Below the pieces are notes generated by a model. That model searched no databases, was not told where the DNA came from, and worked only from the letters and a program-made list of their open reading frames with translations. This document shows positions 16,774 through 25,635 of a stretch of 64,000 nucleotides of DNA, in pieces (the first letter of the stretch is position 1; the number at the start of each line of letters is the position of its first letter). The position numbers and the translations under genes are program-made. This DNA comes from an uncultured bacterium (GTDB lineage Bacteria; Bipolaricaulota; Bipolaricaulia; UBA7950; UBA9294): NCBI GenBank assembly GCA_903857865.1, contig CAIOGO010000014.1:160814-224813 (forward strand). Direction: 5' to 3'.

Positions 16774-18103
16774 GGCTTTCTCCTCTCCAGAGCCGTTGGG
16801 CCTCGCGGCGCGCGCCCCCCCGCACCTCGACCTCGTCCATCGTCTGGACAACCCCGTCCCTCATCACATCCCGCCCCGCCACGATGGACAACCTGACGTC
16901 GCCGCGACCGCGGAAGAGGACGAGCTGATCCAGGACGTTGCCTCGCGTGAGTGGGGTGTCGGTGGCAGCGTCGATGCCGATCACGTCGGCCGCTCGCCCC
17001 GACTCGAGCACGCCAACCTCGGGCCAGCCGACGGATGTCGCGCCCCACGCCGTCGCCATCGCGAAGACGGTGCGTGCGGGCATGACCGCGGCATCCGCGC
17101 GTGCACCCTTGTGGAGGAGAAACGCGCCGCGCATGACTTCGAAGGGATCGTTGATGTACCCGTCCGTCCCCAGCCCGGGCGAGAGACCGCGGTCGATCAT
17201 GCGCGGCACGGGGGCGATCCCTCCACCGACTTCGCAGTTGGAGAGTGGCATGTGGGCCATCCGGACGCGCCGCTCGGCCAGCCGCTCGATCTCTTCATCT
17301 GTCAGCGCAACGCCCTGCGAGGCGAGCACGGCTTCGTCCCACAACCCCAAGCGGTCGTACCAGAAGACAGGACGCTCGCCATGGCGGCGCAGGCACTCCT
17401 CAGGCTCGTAGGTGCTCTCCGAGAGATGGAGGTGCAGACCGCAGCCGGCTCGGGTGGCACTCTCCTTCGCCGCGAGGACGAAGCTCTCCGAACAAGTAAA
17501 ACTCGTGTGCAAGCACTGCATGCCGCGAATGCGGCCGTCACTGCGCCGCGCTCGAGCGAACCGCTCGTTCTCGTCCAGCGCCCTCCGTCCAACCTCCGTA
17601 CCGTGGCGCTCCGACGCTTCGAGGCAGAGCACGGCGCGCACGCCGGCACGCTCGACCACAGCGGCCTCCAGATCGAGGATGCCGGCCTCGGAGAACGGCG
17701 CCTCGAGCACGTCACAGAACGTCGTGAACCCCGAGCGGATCATGTCGACGCACGCAAGCGCGGTCGCCGCCCCGATCATGGCCCCGTCGAGACGGTCTTC
17801 GACCCGCGGCCACCAGAAGTCGGCGAGAAAGCGGTCGAAGCCCCTCGGCGGTTCCCCGACGAGCGGGATCCCGTGAGCAAGGCGGCCGTACGCGTGCTCG
17901 TGCGCGTTCACAAATCCTGGGCAAAGAACGAGGTCCCCCGCATCCGTGACCTCGGCGCCTCCCGCACGGGAGAGCAGATCCTCGTTGGGGCCAAGCGCGA
18001 CGAGGACTCCGTCCTCGATCAGGATGCCCCAATTCTCTTCCAACGCGGCGCCAGCGCCCGCGAGAACCGCTCCACCGAGCACGATGCGCCTAGCCACCGC
18101 CAT
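16766..18103 (-). CDS. Aminohydrolase-family protein lacking a catalytic histidine
   Basis: The 445-residue paralogue of the SAH/guanine deaminase family resembles SsnA-type proteins. It keeps NAHEH, HLHLSES and GLGTDGYINDP. Where relatives read AHGV or AHCV it reads LASQGVAL, so the conserved His on that strand is Gln. The change could alter the metal chemistry or make the protein a non-deaminating hydrolase. It overlaps the preceding AOR by 14 bp and the following PreA-like gene by 8 bp, so it is tightly co-translated. Confidence 0.8.
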   Translation of the reverse strand: MAVARRIVLGGAVLAGAGAALEENWGILIEDGVLVALGPNEDLLSRAGGAEVTDAGDLVLCPGFVNAHEHAYGRLAHGIPLVGEPPRGFDRFLADFWWPRVEDRLDGAMIGAATALACVDMIRSGFTTFCDVLEAPFSEAGILDLEAAVVERAGVRAVLCLEASERHGTEVGRRALDENERFARARRSDGRIRGMQCLHTSFTCSESFVLAAKESATRAGCGLHLHLSESTYEPEECLRRHGERPVFWYDRLGLWDEAVLASQGVALTDEEIERLAERRVRMAHMPLSNCEVGGGIAPVPRMIDRGLSPGLGTDGYINDPFEVMRGAFLLHKGARADAAVMPARTVFAMATAWGATSVGWPEVGVLESGRAADVIGIDAATDTPLTRGNVLDQLVLFRGRGDVRLSIVAGRDVMRDGVVQTMDEVEVRGGARREAQRLWRGESRG

Positions 18104-20003
18104 ACCCCCACAGCGCCCGGCCGGCATCTCCGAGGCCCAATCGATCGAGCGTGGCCGCCGTCGGCCACCCCGTCACCAAGTCCCAACCGCGCAGGGCGTA
18201 GTACTCGTCGAGCATCTTCGGCGCGTGCGCAACCTGACCCCGCGCGCCGCGCGCCGGCGATGGCTCGGCCGTCATGCGCTCGGGCAGACGGTCGTCGGCC
18301 CGCCCGATGCCAAGGCGCGCGTTATAGGCTCGCGCCAGGTTGACGATGCGCTCGCCGATCGCCCTCAACTCCTCCTCGTCCAACGCCCACCCGGTGGCCA
18401 GCCGGAGGCCGGCGGCGATCTCAGGCCAGTAGATCTCGGCCATCACGAACGTCCCGCCTGACTTGCACACGCCGACCGAGTCGACGACCGCGCCGAAGTC
18501 CTCGCCATCCTTGACCAGAAATGGCTTGTGCCGCGTTGCGTGAGGATCCGCCATCTCGGGAAGGAACTGCGGGCCGTAGCGCCGCAAGACCTCCGCAGCG
18601 CTCCCCGTTTCATCGACCGTCGGGAACGCCTTCAAGTGGTCGGCGCCGCGATTCGACGTCATGTGCGCCAGGCCCATGGACTGCTGCGCGCGCCCGTCTT
18701 GCGCCGGGATCTCCATCCCTTTGACTTCCATCGCGTAGGGCCGCGCAGCGGCGCCGAACGCCGCGGCCGCCCGCCGCACGCCTTCGGCCAGCACGTCGCC
18801 GACGCCCTCGCGGGTCGCAATGCGCTCCACGAGAGAGAGGATCGTCTCGACGTTGCCCCACGTCGCGTCCAGGCCGTCGAGATCGCCGCGCGTCAGGATG
18901 CCTCGCTGGACGAGCTCCATCGCGAAACCAATCGCGCGGCCCGTCGAGATCGTGTCCATCCCCAAGCGGTCGCAGCGATCGCTCGCGAACAGGATCGCTT
19001 CCAGATCGGCGTTCCCGAGGCCCGCGCCGAACGCGTTCAGCGTTTCGTACTCCACGCTCGACGTCTCGAGGCCGGCGAAGCGTCCCGCGTCGATTCGGTA
19101 CACCTTGTCGCACCGCACGGGGCACGCGAAGCACCCGGTGTCTCGAACGAAGTACCGCTCGCGCAGGGTCTCGCCGCTGATCTCCTCGGCCTTCGCAAAC
19201 TCCCCATCCTGGAAATTGCGCGTCGGGAACCGACCGATCTCGTTCACGACGCGCACGAGACCCGGGGTCCCGAAGCGGGAGCACGCCGGGAACATGGCGT
19301 TGGCGCGAAGTCGCGCGTGCAGGCTCTGAGCCAGTTCGATGAATCCGGCGCGGTCCACGAAAGGCACGCGCTTCGAGCCCGAGACGGCGATCGCCTTGAG
19401 CCGCTTCGCGCCCATCACGGCGCCGAGCCCGCAGCGACCGAAGCTGCGATTCGGCGTCGCCTGGATGGAGGCAAAACGAACGCCGCGCTCCCCGGCCGGC
19501 CCGATTGACGCCACCTGAAGGGCGGGGGCAGCATACCGGTCACGGAGAGCGGCCTCCGTCTGAATCGTGTCGAGTCCCCAGACGTCGCCCGCGTCGTCGA
19601 TCGCGGCCACGCCGTCGGCGATCCGCAGCACGACGGGCGCATCGGACGAGCCACGCACGACCACAGCGTCATACCCAGAGAACTTGAGACCCGGACCGAA
19701 GGTTCCACCGGCGTTCGAGTCTCCGTAGATGCCCGTGAGCGGCGACCGGGCGATGGCCTCGGTGCGCCCCGAGCACGGCCACGCCGTTCCCGTCAGCGGC
19801 CCGGTCGCCACGATGAGGACGGCGTCCGGCGACAACGGATCCACGTCGGGTCCCACTTCATCCCACAGGACCTTCGCGCCGAACCCGCTCCCGCCGAGGT
19901 AGGCGCGGGCGAGCGTAGGGTCGAGAGGCCGCGCCTCGAGGCGTCTTGAGGAGAGGTCGACGTGGAGCACCCGGCCGACGTAGCCACCGCGCGCACGCGT
20001 CAC
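18090..20003 (-). CDS. Aldehyde ferredoxin oxidoreductase, copy 2
   Basis: The 637-residue AOR-family enzyme has the N-terminal pterin-binding pattern (YLGGSGFGAKVLW, TGIYGDSNAGGTFG, MGAKRLKAIAV) and the cluster motif CFACPVRCDK. The fourth cysteine is in VGVCKSGG near the C-terminus. The GTG start overlaps the stop of AOR copy 3 as GTGA. The two operonic copies are clearly different in sequence, so they are unlikely to be a recent duplication and probably act on different aldehydes or as a pair. Confidence 0.9.
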   Translation of the reverse strand: MTRARGGYVGRVLHVDLSSRRLEARPLDPTLARAYLGGSGFGAKVLWDEVGPDVDPLSPDAVLIVATGPLTGTAWPCSGRTEAIARSPLTGIYGDSNAGGTFGPGLKFSGYDAVVVRGSSDAPVVLRIADGVAAIDDAGDVWGLDTIQTEAALRDRYAAPALQVASIGPAGERGVRFASIQATPNRSFGRCGLGAVMGAKRLKAIAVSGSKRVPFVDRAGFIELAQSLHARLRANAMFPACSRFGTPGLVRVVNEIGRFPTRNFQDGEFAKAEEISGETLRERYFVRDTGCFACPVRCDKVYRIDAGRFAGLETSSVEYETLNAFGAGLGNADLEAILFASDRCDRLGMDTISTGRAIGFAMELVQRGILTRGDLDGLDATWGNVETILSLVERIATREGVGDVLAEGVRRAAAAFGAAARPYAMEVKGMEIPAQDGRAQQSMGLAHMTSNRGADHLKAFPTVDETGSAAEVLRRYGPQFLPEMADPHATRHKPFLVKDGEDFGAVVDSVGVCKSGGTFVMAEIYWPEIAAGLRLATGWALDEEELRAIGERIVNLARAYNARLGIGRADDRLPERMTAEPSPARGARGQVAHAPKMLDEYYALRGWDLVTGWPTAATLDRLGLGDAGRALWGYGGG

Positions 20004-21856
20004 GCCGTCCTCCCGTCCGAGAGCCCGAGCCGCACCAGGGTCGTCGGCGTCGGCAACCCGTCCTCGCCCCACCCGCGGAGCCGGTAGTACTCGGCCAGCA
20101 TGTCCGGAAGCGAGTCGATCCGTCGCTCGTCGTGGGCCTCGCCGTGCGCGACGGGCAGCGGCTCCTGTGTGAATCGCTCCGGCAACCGGTCATGAGTGGC
20201 ATCGACGCCAAATCGAGCGTTGAGCAACCGCTCGAGGTTGACGATGCGCTCTCCGACCTCCAGGAGCCCATCGGCGTCCAACGCGAGTCCCGCCGCGGTG
20301 ACGGCCTCAGCCAAGTGCGCGGGGTCGAGCGCGTAGACCTCCGTCGTGGTGAATTTGCAGACACCGAGCGCGTCGGAGACCGCACAGTAGTCCTCACCGA
20401 ACCGCACCAGCGCAGGCTTCGTCGCCTCGTCGGCGGGGTCGAGAACGCGCGGGTAGACGGTGGGCAGCAGGCGCCGAGCCGCCGCGTCCAGCCCGGCGAC
20501 GTCGATCGTCGGCAGCGCGTACAGGTGGTCGGCGCCGCGGTTCGACGTCGCATGTCCCAGTCCGAACGCCTTGGCCACCCGCGGCTCCTGCCCAGGAATC
20601 TCGAGCCCCTTGACGTGAAGCGCGTAGGGAATCGCCGCAGACCCGATCTCCTTTGCCGCGGCCCGGACGCCGCGGCAGAGGAGTTCGCCGATCCCTTCGC
20701 GACGCGCGATCCTCTCGACCAGCGCGACAATCGTGTCTCCCCGCCCCCACGAGAGATCGACAGATTCGTCATCCAACAACCCGCGTTCGTGGCACTCCAT
20801 CGCGAACGCGATCATGGCCCCGACGGAGATCGTGTCCAGCCCGAGTTCGTTGCACAGCGCGTTCGCGTGAAGAATGGCCTCAAGGTCGCCGCACCAGCAG
20901 TTGGCGCCCAGCGCGTCCAAGGTCTCGTACTCCGGCCCGGCGCTGCGTGAACGGTGCACGCCAGAGTTCACCTCGGAGATTCGGCCGCAGCGGATCGGGC
21001 AGCCGGGGCAGCCCTTGGTCTCAACCCGGTACAACTCGAGGGCGTCTGCATCGATCGCGTCGCCGAACGGGACTTGCCCGAGTCGATGGTTCATCGCCGG
21101 CAGATCTCCGCTCGCGTTCTTGATCCCGACGAGGAACGGCGTCCCCCAGCGCAACAGGTCGCGCACTCCGGGCGTCGCGAGAATCCGCTGCGTCGCGGCC
21201 CGAGATCGCGCCAGGAAACCTGACGGAAACCGCGGCCAGCGACCGCCGTCGACCACGATGGCCTTCACGTTCTTGGCGCCCAGCACCGCGCCCCCGCCGC
21301 ACCGCGCCGCGGCGCGCCCGCCGTCGACCATGACCGCCGCCAGCGGCACGCCGCGCTCACCCGCGGGCCCAATGCACGCAACCGCGGCCGCCGTCCCCTT
21401 GCGCAACGCTTCCGTCGCCTCAGGCACTCGGGACCCCCAGAGACGCCCCGCCGCCTCGAGGCGGATGCCGGACTCGTCGACTCTGATCACGCTCGGTTCT
21501 GGGGCGCACCCCACCAAAACGAGGGCGAGGATCCCGTGCGCCGTCAGGCGCGGCCCGAAGGATCCCCCGGCGTTGGCGTATCCGTAGATGCCTGTGAGCG
21601 GCGATCGAAATGCCATGTGAACGCGCGACGACGCGGGCCACGGACTGCCGTTGAGCAGGCCAGCACCCATGACGAACGGAGCCTCCGGATCGAGCGCATC
21701 GTGCTGCCAGAAGGCCCGTTCTTCGAGGAGGCGCACAGCCACGCCACGCCCGCCGAGGTACGCCCGGCGCGATGCCTCGTCTTGCCTCTCTTCGCGCAGC
21801 CTCCCGTCTGTCAAATCGACGGTGATCACGCGCTGGGGAAAGGGACTACCGCTCAT
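20000..21856 (-). CDS. Aldehyde ferredoxin oxidoreductase, copy 3
   Basis: The 618-residue AOR-family enzyme has YLGGRGVAVRLL, TGIYGYANAGGSFG, LGAKNVKAIVV, the cluster motif CPGCPIRCG and a final cysteine in LGVCKFTT. Its ATG lies inside the last codons of mch (11-bp overlap). It therefore sits directly between the C1-carrier genes and AOR copy 2, suggesting that aldehyde oxidation and C1 transfer belong to one pathway. The electron acceptor is presumably ferredoxin. Confidence 0.9.
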   Translation of the reverse strand: MSGSPFPQRVITVDLTDGRLREERQDEASRRAYLGGRGVAVRLLEERAFWQHDALDPEAPFVMGAGLLNGSPWPASSRVHMAFRSPLTGIYGYANAGGSFGPRLTAHGILALVLVGCAPEPSVIRVDESGIRLEAAGRLWGSRVPEATEALRKGTAAAVACIGPAGERGVPLAAVMVDGGRAAARCGGGAVLGAKNVKAIVVDGGRWPRFPSGFLARSRAATQRILATPGVRDLLRWGTPFLVGIKNASGDLPAMNHRLGQVPFGDAIDADALELYRVETKGCPGCPIRCGRISEVNSGVHRSRSAGPEYETLDALGANCWCGDLEAILHANALCNELGLDTISVGAMIAFAMECHERGLLDDESVDLSWGRGDTIVALVERIARREGIGELLCRGVRAAAKEIGSAAIPYALHVKGLEIPGQEPRVAKAFGLGHATSNRGADHLYALPTIDVAGLDAAARRLLPTVYPRVLDPADEATKPALVRFGEDYCAVSDALGVCKFTTTEVYALDPAHLAEAVTAAGLALDADGLLEVGERIVNLERLLNARFGVDATHDRLPERFTQEPLPVAHGEAHDERRIDSLPDMLAEYYRLRGWGEDGLPTPTTLVRLGLSDGRTA

Positions 21857-22847
21857 GGCGCCCTCCGTCAGCTCGCCCGAGAGCGGAAGCCAGGAGCTCA
21901 ACGTCGACGGCACCCGCCGACGCCACTCGGCCGGTCGTACGGTCCACGAGCGTGATGCAGGCGACCTTGTTCAGATCGGATAACCCGGGGATGGCCTCGA
22001 ACACGCCGCCGGCCTCTGCCAAGAGCTCCGAGAAGAGGCGCCCATAGGTGGGCGACGAGCGGAAGACGAGAGCCTCGGCAGTAGCTCTCAGGTCCCAACT
22101 CGGCGCAGCCTCGACGATCATCGTCACCCGCCCGGCGTAGTGGATCATGTCATCCTGCGTCACCACGGGAATGCCTCGACCGCCACAAGGGGCGAGCGGC
22201 ACGGCGCCGAGAATGCTGACGACGCAGCGCGGATCCAGCCCGATGGACTGGTCGAGCGTGAACAAGACGCACTCGTTCAGCCGTCCGGCGAGCTGAGCCA
22301 CGCCAGCCAAGCTGTTCGACGGGACCACGACGAGCGTCAGCTCCGCGGGCCGAAGTCCGGCCCGCCGCGCGATCGCCTCGACGACGTCCGCGTTCGGCAG
22401 GCGCGTCGCCTCAACGACGGCCACGCCCCAGGAGCAGACGCCGTCGACAAGGTCCGACGGCCGATCTAGTTGGCCGTCCATGCAGGCGCGCACGGGTCCG
22501 GAGACGCGAATCGCCGCGTCCACTTCGTCAAGAGCGAAGGAAACTTGCAGTCCATGGATAGAGAGGAAGGGTCGCCACGAGCCGCCGACCAACTCGGGAA
22601 GCGGGATGCCTAGGACGTCCGTCATGCCCAGCGTCGCCTTCATCATGCCCCCATGCGCAAGCTCCGCGACGCGTCGTCCGGCCTCCCACGACCCCCGCGT
22701 GGCGACGCCGCAGTCCAGGATGAGCGCCCCGGCGTGGCCTGGCCGGACGTCGACCTCGAGAACCGGCGCGTCTTCAACCAGCGACCGAACGAGCGCCGCA
22801 GTCCGGGCACCAGCCCACTCCTGTTCCGCGCTGCTCCAGCCCGCCAT
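21846..22847 (-). CDS. mch: Methenyl-tetrahydromethanopterin cyclohydrolase homologue
   Basis: The 333-residue protein matches Mch, which interconverts methenyl- and formyl-tetrahydromethanopterin. Landmarks are LILDCGV near 42, VVPSNSLAG near 174, QLAGRLNE (Arg189 and Glu192, spaced like the active-site Arg/Glu pair of Mch), GAVPLAP and PTYGRLFSELLAEAGG. The C-terminus NKVACITLVD is also typical. It lies 12 bp after ftr. Bacterial Mch normally occurs in formaldehyde-oxidation gene sets; here it is among base-degrading enzymes and AORs. The protein is diverged, so a related pterin is possible as substrate. Confidence 0.83.
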   Translation of the reverse strand: MAGWSSAEQEWAGARTAALVRSLVEDAPVLEVDVRPGHAGALILDCGVATRGSWEAGRRVAELAHGGMMKATLGMTDVLGIPLPELVGGSWRPFLSIHGLQVSFALDEVDAAIRVSGPVRACMDGQLDRPSDLVDGVCSWGVAVVEATRLPNADVVEAIARRAGLRPAELTLVVVPSNSLAGVAQLAGRLNECVLFTLDQSIGLDPRCVVSILGAVPLAPCGGRGIPVVTQDDMIHYAGRVTMIVEAAPSWDLRATAEALVFRSSPTYGRLFSELLAEAGGVFEAIPGLSDLNKVACITLVDRTTGRVASAGAVDVELLASALGRADGGRHER

Positions 22848-22859
22848 CTCGCCTCCCGC

Positions 22860-23774
22860 CTAGCGGTCCTCGGTCGGAACGACGTCGCGCAGGGCCAGCT
22901 TGCGGCCGCCCCATGCTCCCTCGAACGACGGGGCCGTGATCCCGACGATGCCCGACGTTCGAGCGAAGGCGTCGATGGCTACGCGCAGGCCGATTCGCAT
23001 CGCGTCGACCGACGTCGCGACGAGGGGGAACTCGATGACGGAATCTACGTCCGCCGGGACCTTCGTCGCCACCCGCCCTCGAAGCGATGGGCAGAAGGGC
23101 TCGTTGATCGTCACACCCTCGCCCTTGTAGCGGGTCCCGCCCACCTTGGCGCCGCTGATGCCGCCGACCGGGTAGTTGAACACCGCCACGCCCGGCGCGT
23201 CCCGCACGACGCACGCCGCCGCTTCCATTGCGCCCATCAGGCAAGCCGCCTCGTTTTGCCCGAACACCTCGAGGACGCCGTCGGTTCCCGCCACGACGTG
23301 AACGCGTCGCTCGATGAACTGATTGCCGGTCATGATCGGGATCCGAACCACCTCGCGCTCGCCTACACGGTCCAGCGCCTCGTACCCGTCACCCCATCGC
23401 GACACCCGCGCAGCCAGGTCGACGACCCACTCCACCGGCCCGTTCGCACCGCCGTCGAAGAGCGAACACGTCGGAAGGTGAGGAAAGATGTACAGACGGT
23501 CGAGCAGCGCCTTCTTGAACGTCTCCAGACCGACCGCCGTCGGGGCATTGAGTTGGAGCGCGACGCCGCTTCGCCCATCCGGGGTTGCGGACGACGCGAC
23601 GAACCCATCGATGCACCCCTGGATCGGCGCCGCGGTGATGATCCCGAACCCGCACAGGTAGCTCGCCTCGGCCATCGCGACGGCTTCGGTCGCCGCGGTG
23701 AGAATGAGGCGGGCGGTGTACAAGTCGGTGCACTCGCAAAACGTGTCCTCAATCTCGATCCCTCGGTATCTCAT
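22860..23774 (-). CDS. ftr: Formylmethanofuran:tetrahydromethanopterin formyltransferase homologue
   Basis: The 304-residue protein has the length and pattern of Ftr/FhcD, which moves a formyl group between tetrahydromethanopterin and methanofuran. It begins GIEIEDTFCECTDLYTARL, as Ftr proteins do. It continues with TPDGRSGVALQL, PIMTGNQFI, FGQNEAACLMGAMEAA, GGISGAKVGG and NEPFCPSLRG. The start overlaps the NAD-kinase-like stop as ATGA. The usual partners FhcA, B and C (formylmethanofuran hydrolase) and Fae are not in the window, so the fate of the formyl group is open. Confidence 0.83.
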   Translation of the reverse strand: MRYRGIEIEDTFCECTDLYTARLILTAATEAVAMAEASYLCGFGIITAAPIQGCIDGFVASSATPDGRSGVALQLNAPTAVGLETFKKALLDRLYIFPHLPTCSLFDGGANGPVEWVVDLAARVSRWGDGYEALDRVGEREVVRIPIMTGNQFIERRVHVVAGTDGVLEVFGQNEAACLMGAMEAAACVVRDAPGVAVFNYPVGGISGAKVGGTRYKGEGVTINEPFCPSLRGRVATKVPADVDSVIEFPLVATSVDAMRIGLRVAIDAFARTSGIVGITAPSFEGAWGGRKLALRDVVPTEDR

Positions 23775-24811
23775 CCGTTCTCCTCTCGCTCCATCTCTCC
23801 ACGAGGCGAAGCCGCCCGTCGGATCGATACGACGGCACCCTCGACCGTGCTTAGCGACACTATCGCCGCGGGAGACGCCGCGCAACGCGGTGTCCCGTCA
23901 ACCACGAGCGCGGATCCCAGCCGGAAGCCGCCCATCTCCACGACGTCACCGGGCGCCAGTCCCAGATGGAAGATCCGCAGAGGCTCGGCGGCCTCGAGAT
24001 CGTTCCGACCGAGCCGGGTCCGAATCATGAGCGCACTCGCCGCCGCCACGACTCCCAGGCAGCCAACGTACGGCCCCCAACAGAGAAGCCCGCTCACGGC
24101 TTTGCCCCGGCAGGCGTCCGTGTCATTGAGCGGCGATGCGACGATCTGTCCCCCCTCGAGCTCAGCGCCCGCAAGTAGCCGTCTCCCGTTCTTCGCAATC
24201 CACGTCGCCTGTCCGCACGCTGAGATTGGATCAGCCGTTCGGTCCTCGCCGCGAAGCCCCGCCGCCGCATCCAGATCTACGCGCCGCCCGCAGCGCGTGC
24301 CGAAGAACGTGTTCGCAACCGTCGCATCGTGGAACGCCAGCCCCACCTTCACCCCGTCGAAGCGCACCTCGAGGGCGTGCACCGGGACATCGGCCCACGA
24401 CGAGGCAAGGAACCCATCGAGTTCCACGGCCGTGGTTCCGACGAGAGGCCCCACATTGGACGACCCGACGCCGACGCCGAGCAGGCGAACCACTGATCCA
24501 GCCGAGGAGAGAACGCTGCCGATGTCGCCCAGCGTGCCGTCGCCCCCAACGCCGATCACCGTGTCCACCCCCGCCTCAAGGAGTTCTCTCGTCAGGCCGC
24601 AGGCGTCGCCCACCGGGCCGCGGACCTTCCGACAATCCAGGCCGCACGCGTCCGCCGCAGCGGCCTCGAACGTGTCGGCAACGAGGACCACGTCCCGCTC
24701 CCGGAGCGCAGGCAGCAGGCGAGCGAGGATGCCCTGCAGCGCGTCGGGCCCGGCGCCCGCGCAGGGGTTGGCGATGACGCCGATTCGGCCAAGATGCTGG
24801 CAGGCACTCAC
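23771..24811 (-). CDS. ATP-NAD/AcoX-type kinase-like protein
   Basis: The 346-residue protein has an NAD-kinase/diacylglycerol-kinase fold. It begins GVIANPCAGAGPD, carries the signature GVGGDGTLGDIG for ATP binding and a conserved NTFFGTRCG segment. It resembles the AcoX/PpnK-like group rather than standard NAD kinase. The GTG start overlaps the permease stop as GTGA. It may phosphorylate NAD, a nucleoside or another polyol. Its coupling to ftr suggests it supplies NADP or a phosphorylated cofactor for the C1 steps. Confidence 0.75.
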   Translation of the reverse strand: MSACQHLGRIGVIANPCAGAGPDALQGILARLLPALRERDVVLVADTFEAAAADACGLDCRKVRGPVGDACGLTRELLEAGVDTVIGVGGDGTLGDIGSVLSSAGSVVRLLGVGVGSSNVGPLVGTTAVELDGFLASSWADVPVHALEVRFDGVKVGLAFHDATVANTFFGTRCGRRVDLDAAAGLRGEDRTADPISACGQATWIAKNGRRLLAGAELEGGQIVASPLNDTDACRGKAVSGLLCWGPYVGCLGVVAAASALMIRTRLGRNDLEAAEPLRIFHLGLAPGDVVEMGGFRLGSALVVDGTPRCAASPAAIVSLSTVEGAVVSIRRAASPRGEMEREENG

Positions 24812-25635
24812 TTGATCGCTCCTCCCGTCAGCCCGGAAACCAAGTACCGCTGCCCGAGCAGAAACAGCACGAACACGGGAATCGTGACCAGGAGGGCGGC
24901 AGCCGACAGCGGGCCCCATTGCACAACTCCGCCCGACCCGAGGAAACGGGCGAGATACACGGGCAGCGTCCAGGTCTCGTTCGTCCGCATGATGACGAGG
25001 GCAAAGAAGAACTCGTTCCAGGAGAGAAGCAGCGAGAACGTCGCCACCGCCAGGAGACCCGGCACGGAGAGCGGGAGGATGATGCTCACGAGCGCCCGTA
25101 GGCGCGTGCAGCCGTCAATCCTCGCCGCCTCCTCCAAGTCGATGGGGATCTTGTCGAAGTACCCCTTGAGGAGCCAAATCGAAAACGGAAGAGCAAAGCT
25201 CGTGTGCATGATCACGAGCCCCGGCAGCGTGTTGATCAGTCCGTACACCTTCAAGACCGTGAACAGCCCAAGCACCATGATGATTCCGGGAAACGCCTGC
25301 GTCGCCAGGAGCCACATCGAGAACGCCGTCCGCCCACGGAACTTGAACCGCGACAGGGCGTAGCCGGCCGGCGCGGTTACGATGATGGCGAGAATCACGG
25401 TCGAGAACGCGACGATGGCCGAGTTCCGAAGGTTGATCAGGAACGTGCCCCCTGTAATGACCGTGCGGAAATTGTCCCAGGTCACTCCGTGCGGAATTCC
25501 CATCGGAGACTCGAAGATCTGGGTCTGAGTCTTGAGGGAGTTGAACACGAGGAGGAGGAGGGGGAACACGAGGAAGGCGATCATCACGAGGACGGCGACG
25601 TGGAGGAGGACTTGCTTGAACGGATGCATCCTCAT
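24808..25635 (-). CDS. ABC transporter permease, MalG type
   Basis: The 275-residue inner-membrane protein has six predicted helices and the EAA loop EEAARIDGCTRLRALVSIILP that contacts the ATPase. It is the second permease of a carbohydrate-uptake (CUT1) importer with the next gene and the binding protein at 28269-29543. No ATP-binding subunit is present in the window, so a shared MsmX/UgpC-type ATPase elsewhere is likely. The ATG overlaps the first permease as ATGA. Confidence 0.92.
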   Translation of the reverse strand: MRMHPFKQVLLHVAVLVMIAFLVFPLLLLVFNSLKTQTQIFESPMGIPHGVTWDNFRTVITGGTFLINLRNSAIVAFSTVILAIIVTAPAGYALSRFKFRGRTAFSMWLLATQAFPGIIMVLGLFTVLKVYGLINTLPGLVIMHTSFALPFSIWLLKGYFDKIPIDLEEAARIDGCTRLRALVSIILPLSVPGLLAVATFSLLLSWNEFFFALVIMRTNETWTLPVYLARFLGSGGVVQWGPLSAAALLVTIPVFVLFLLGQRYLVSGLTGGAIK

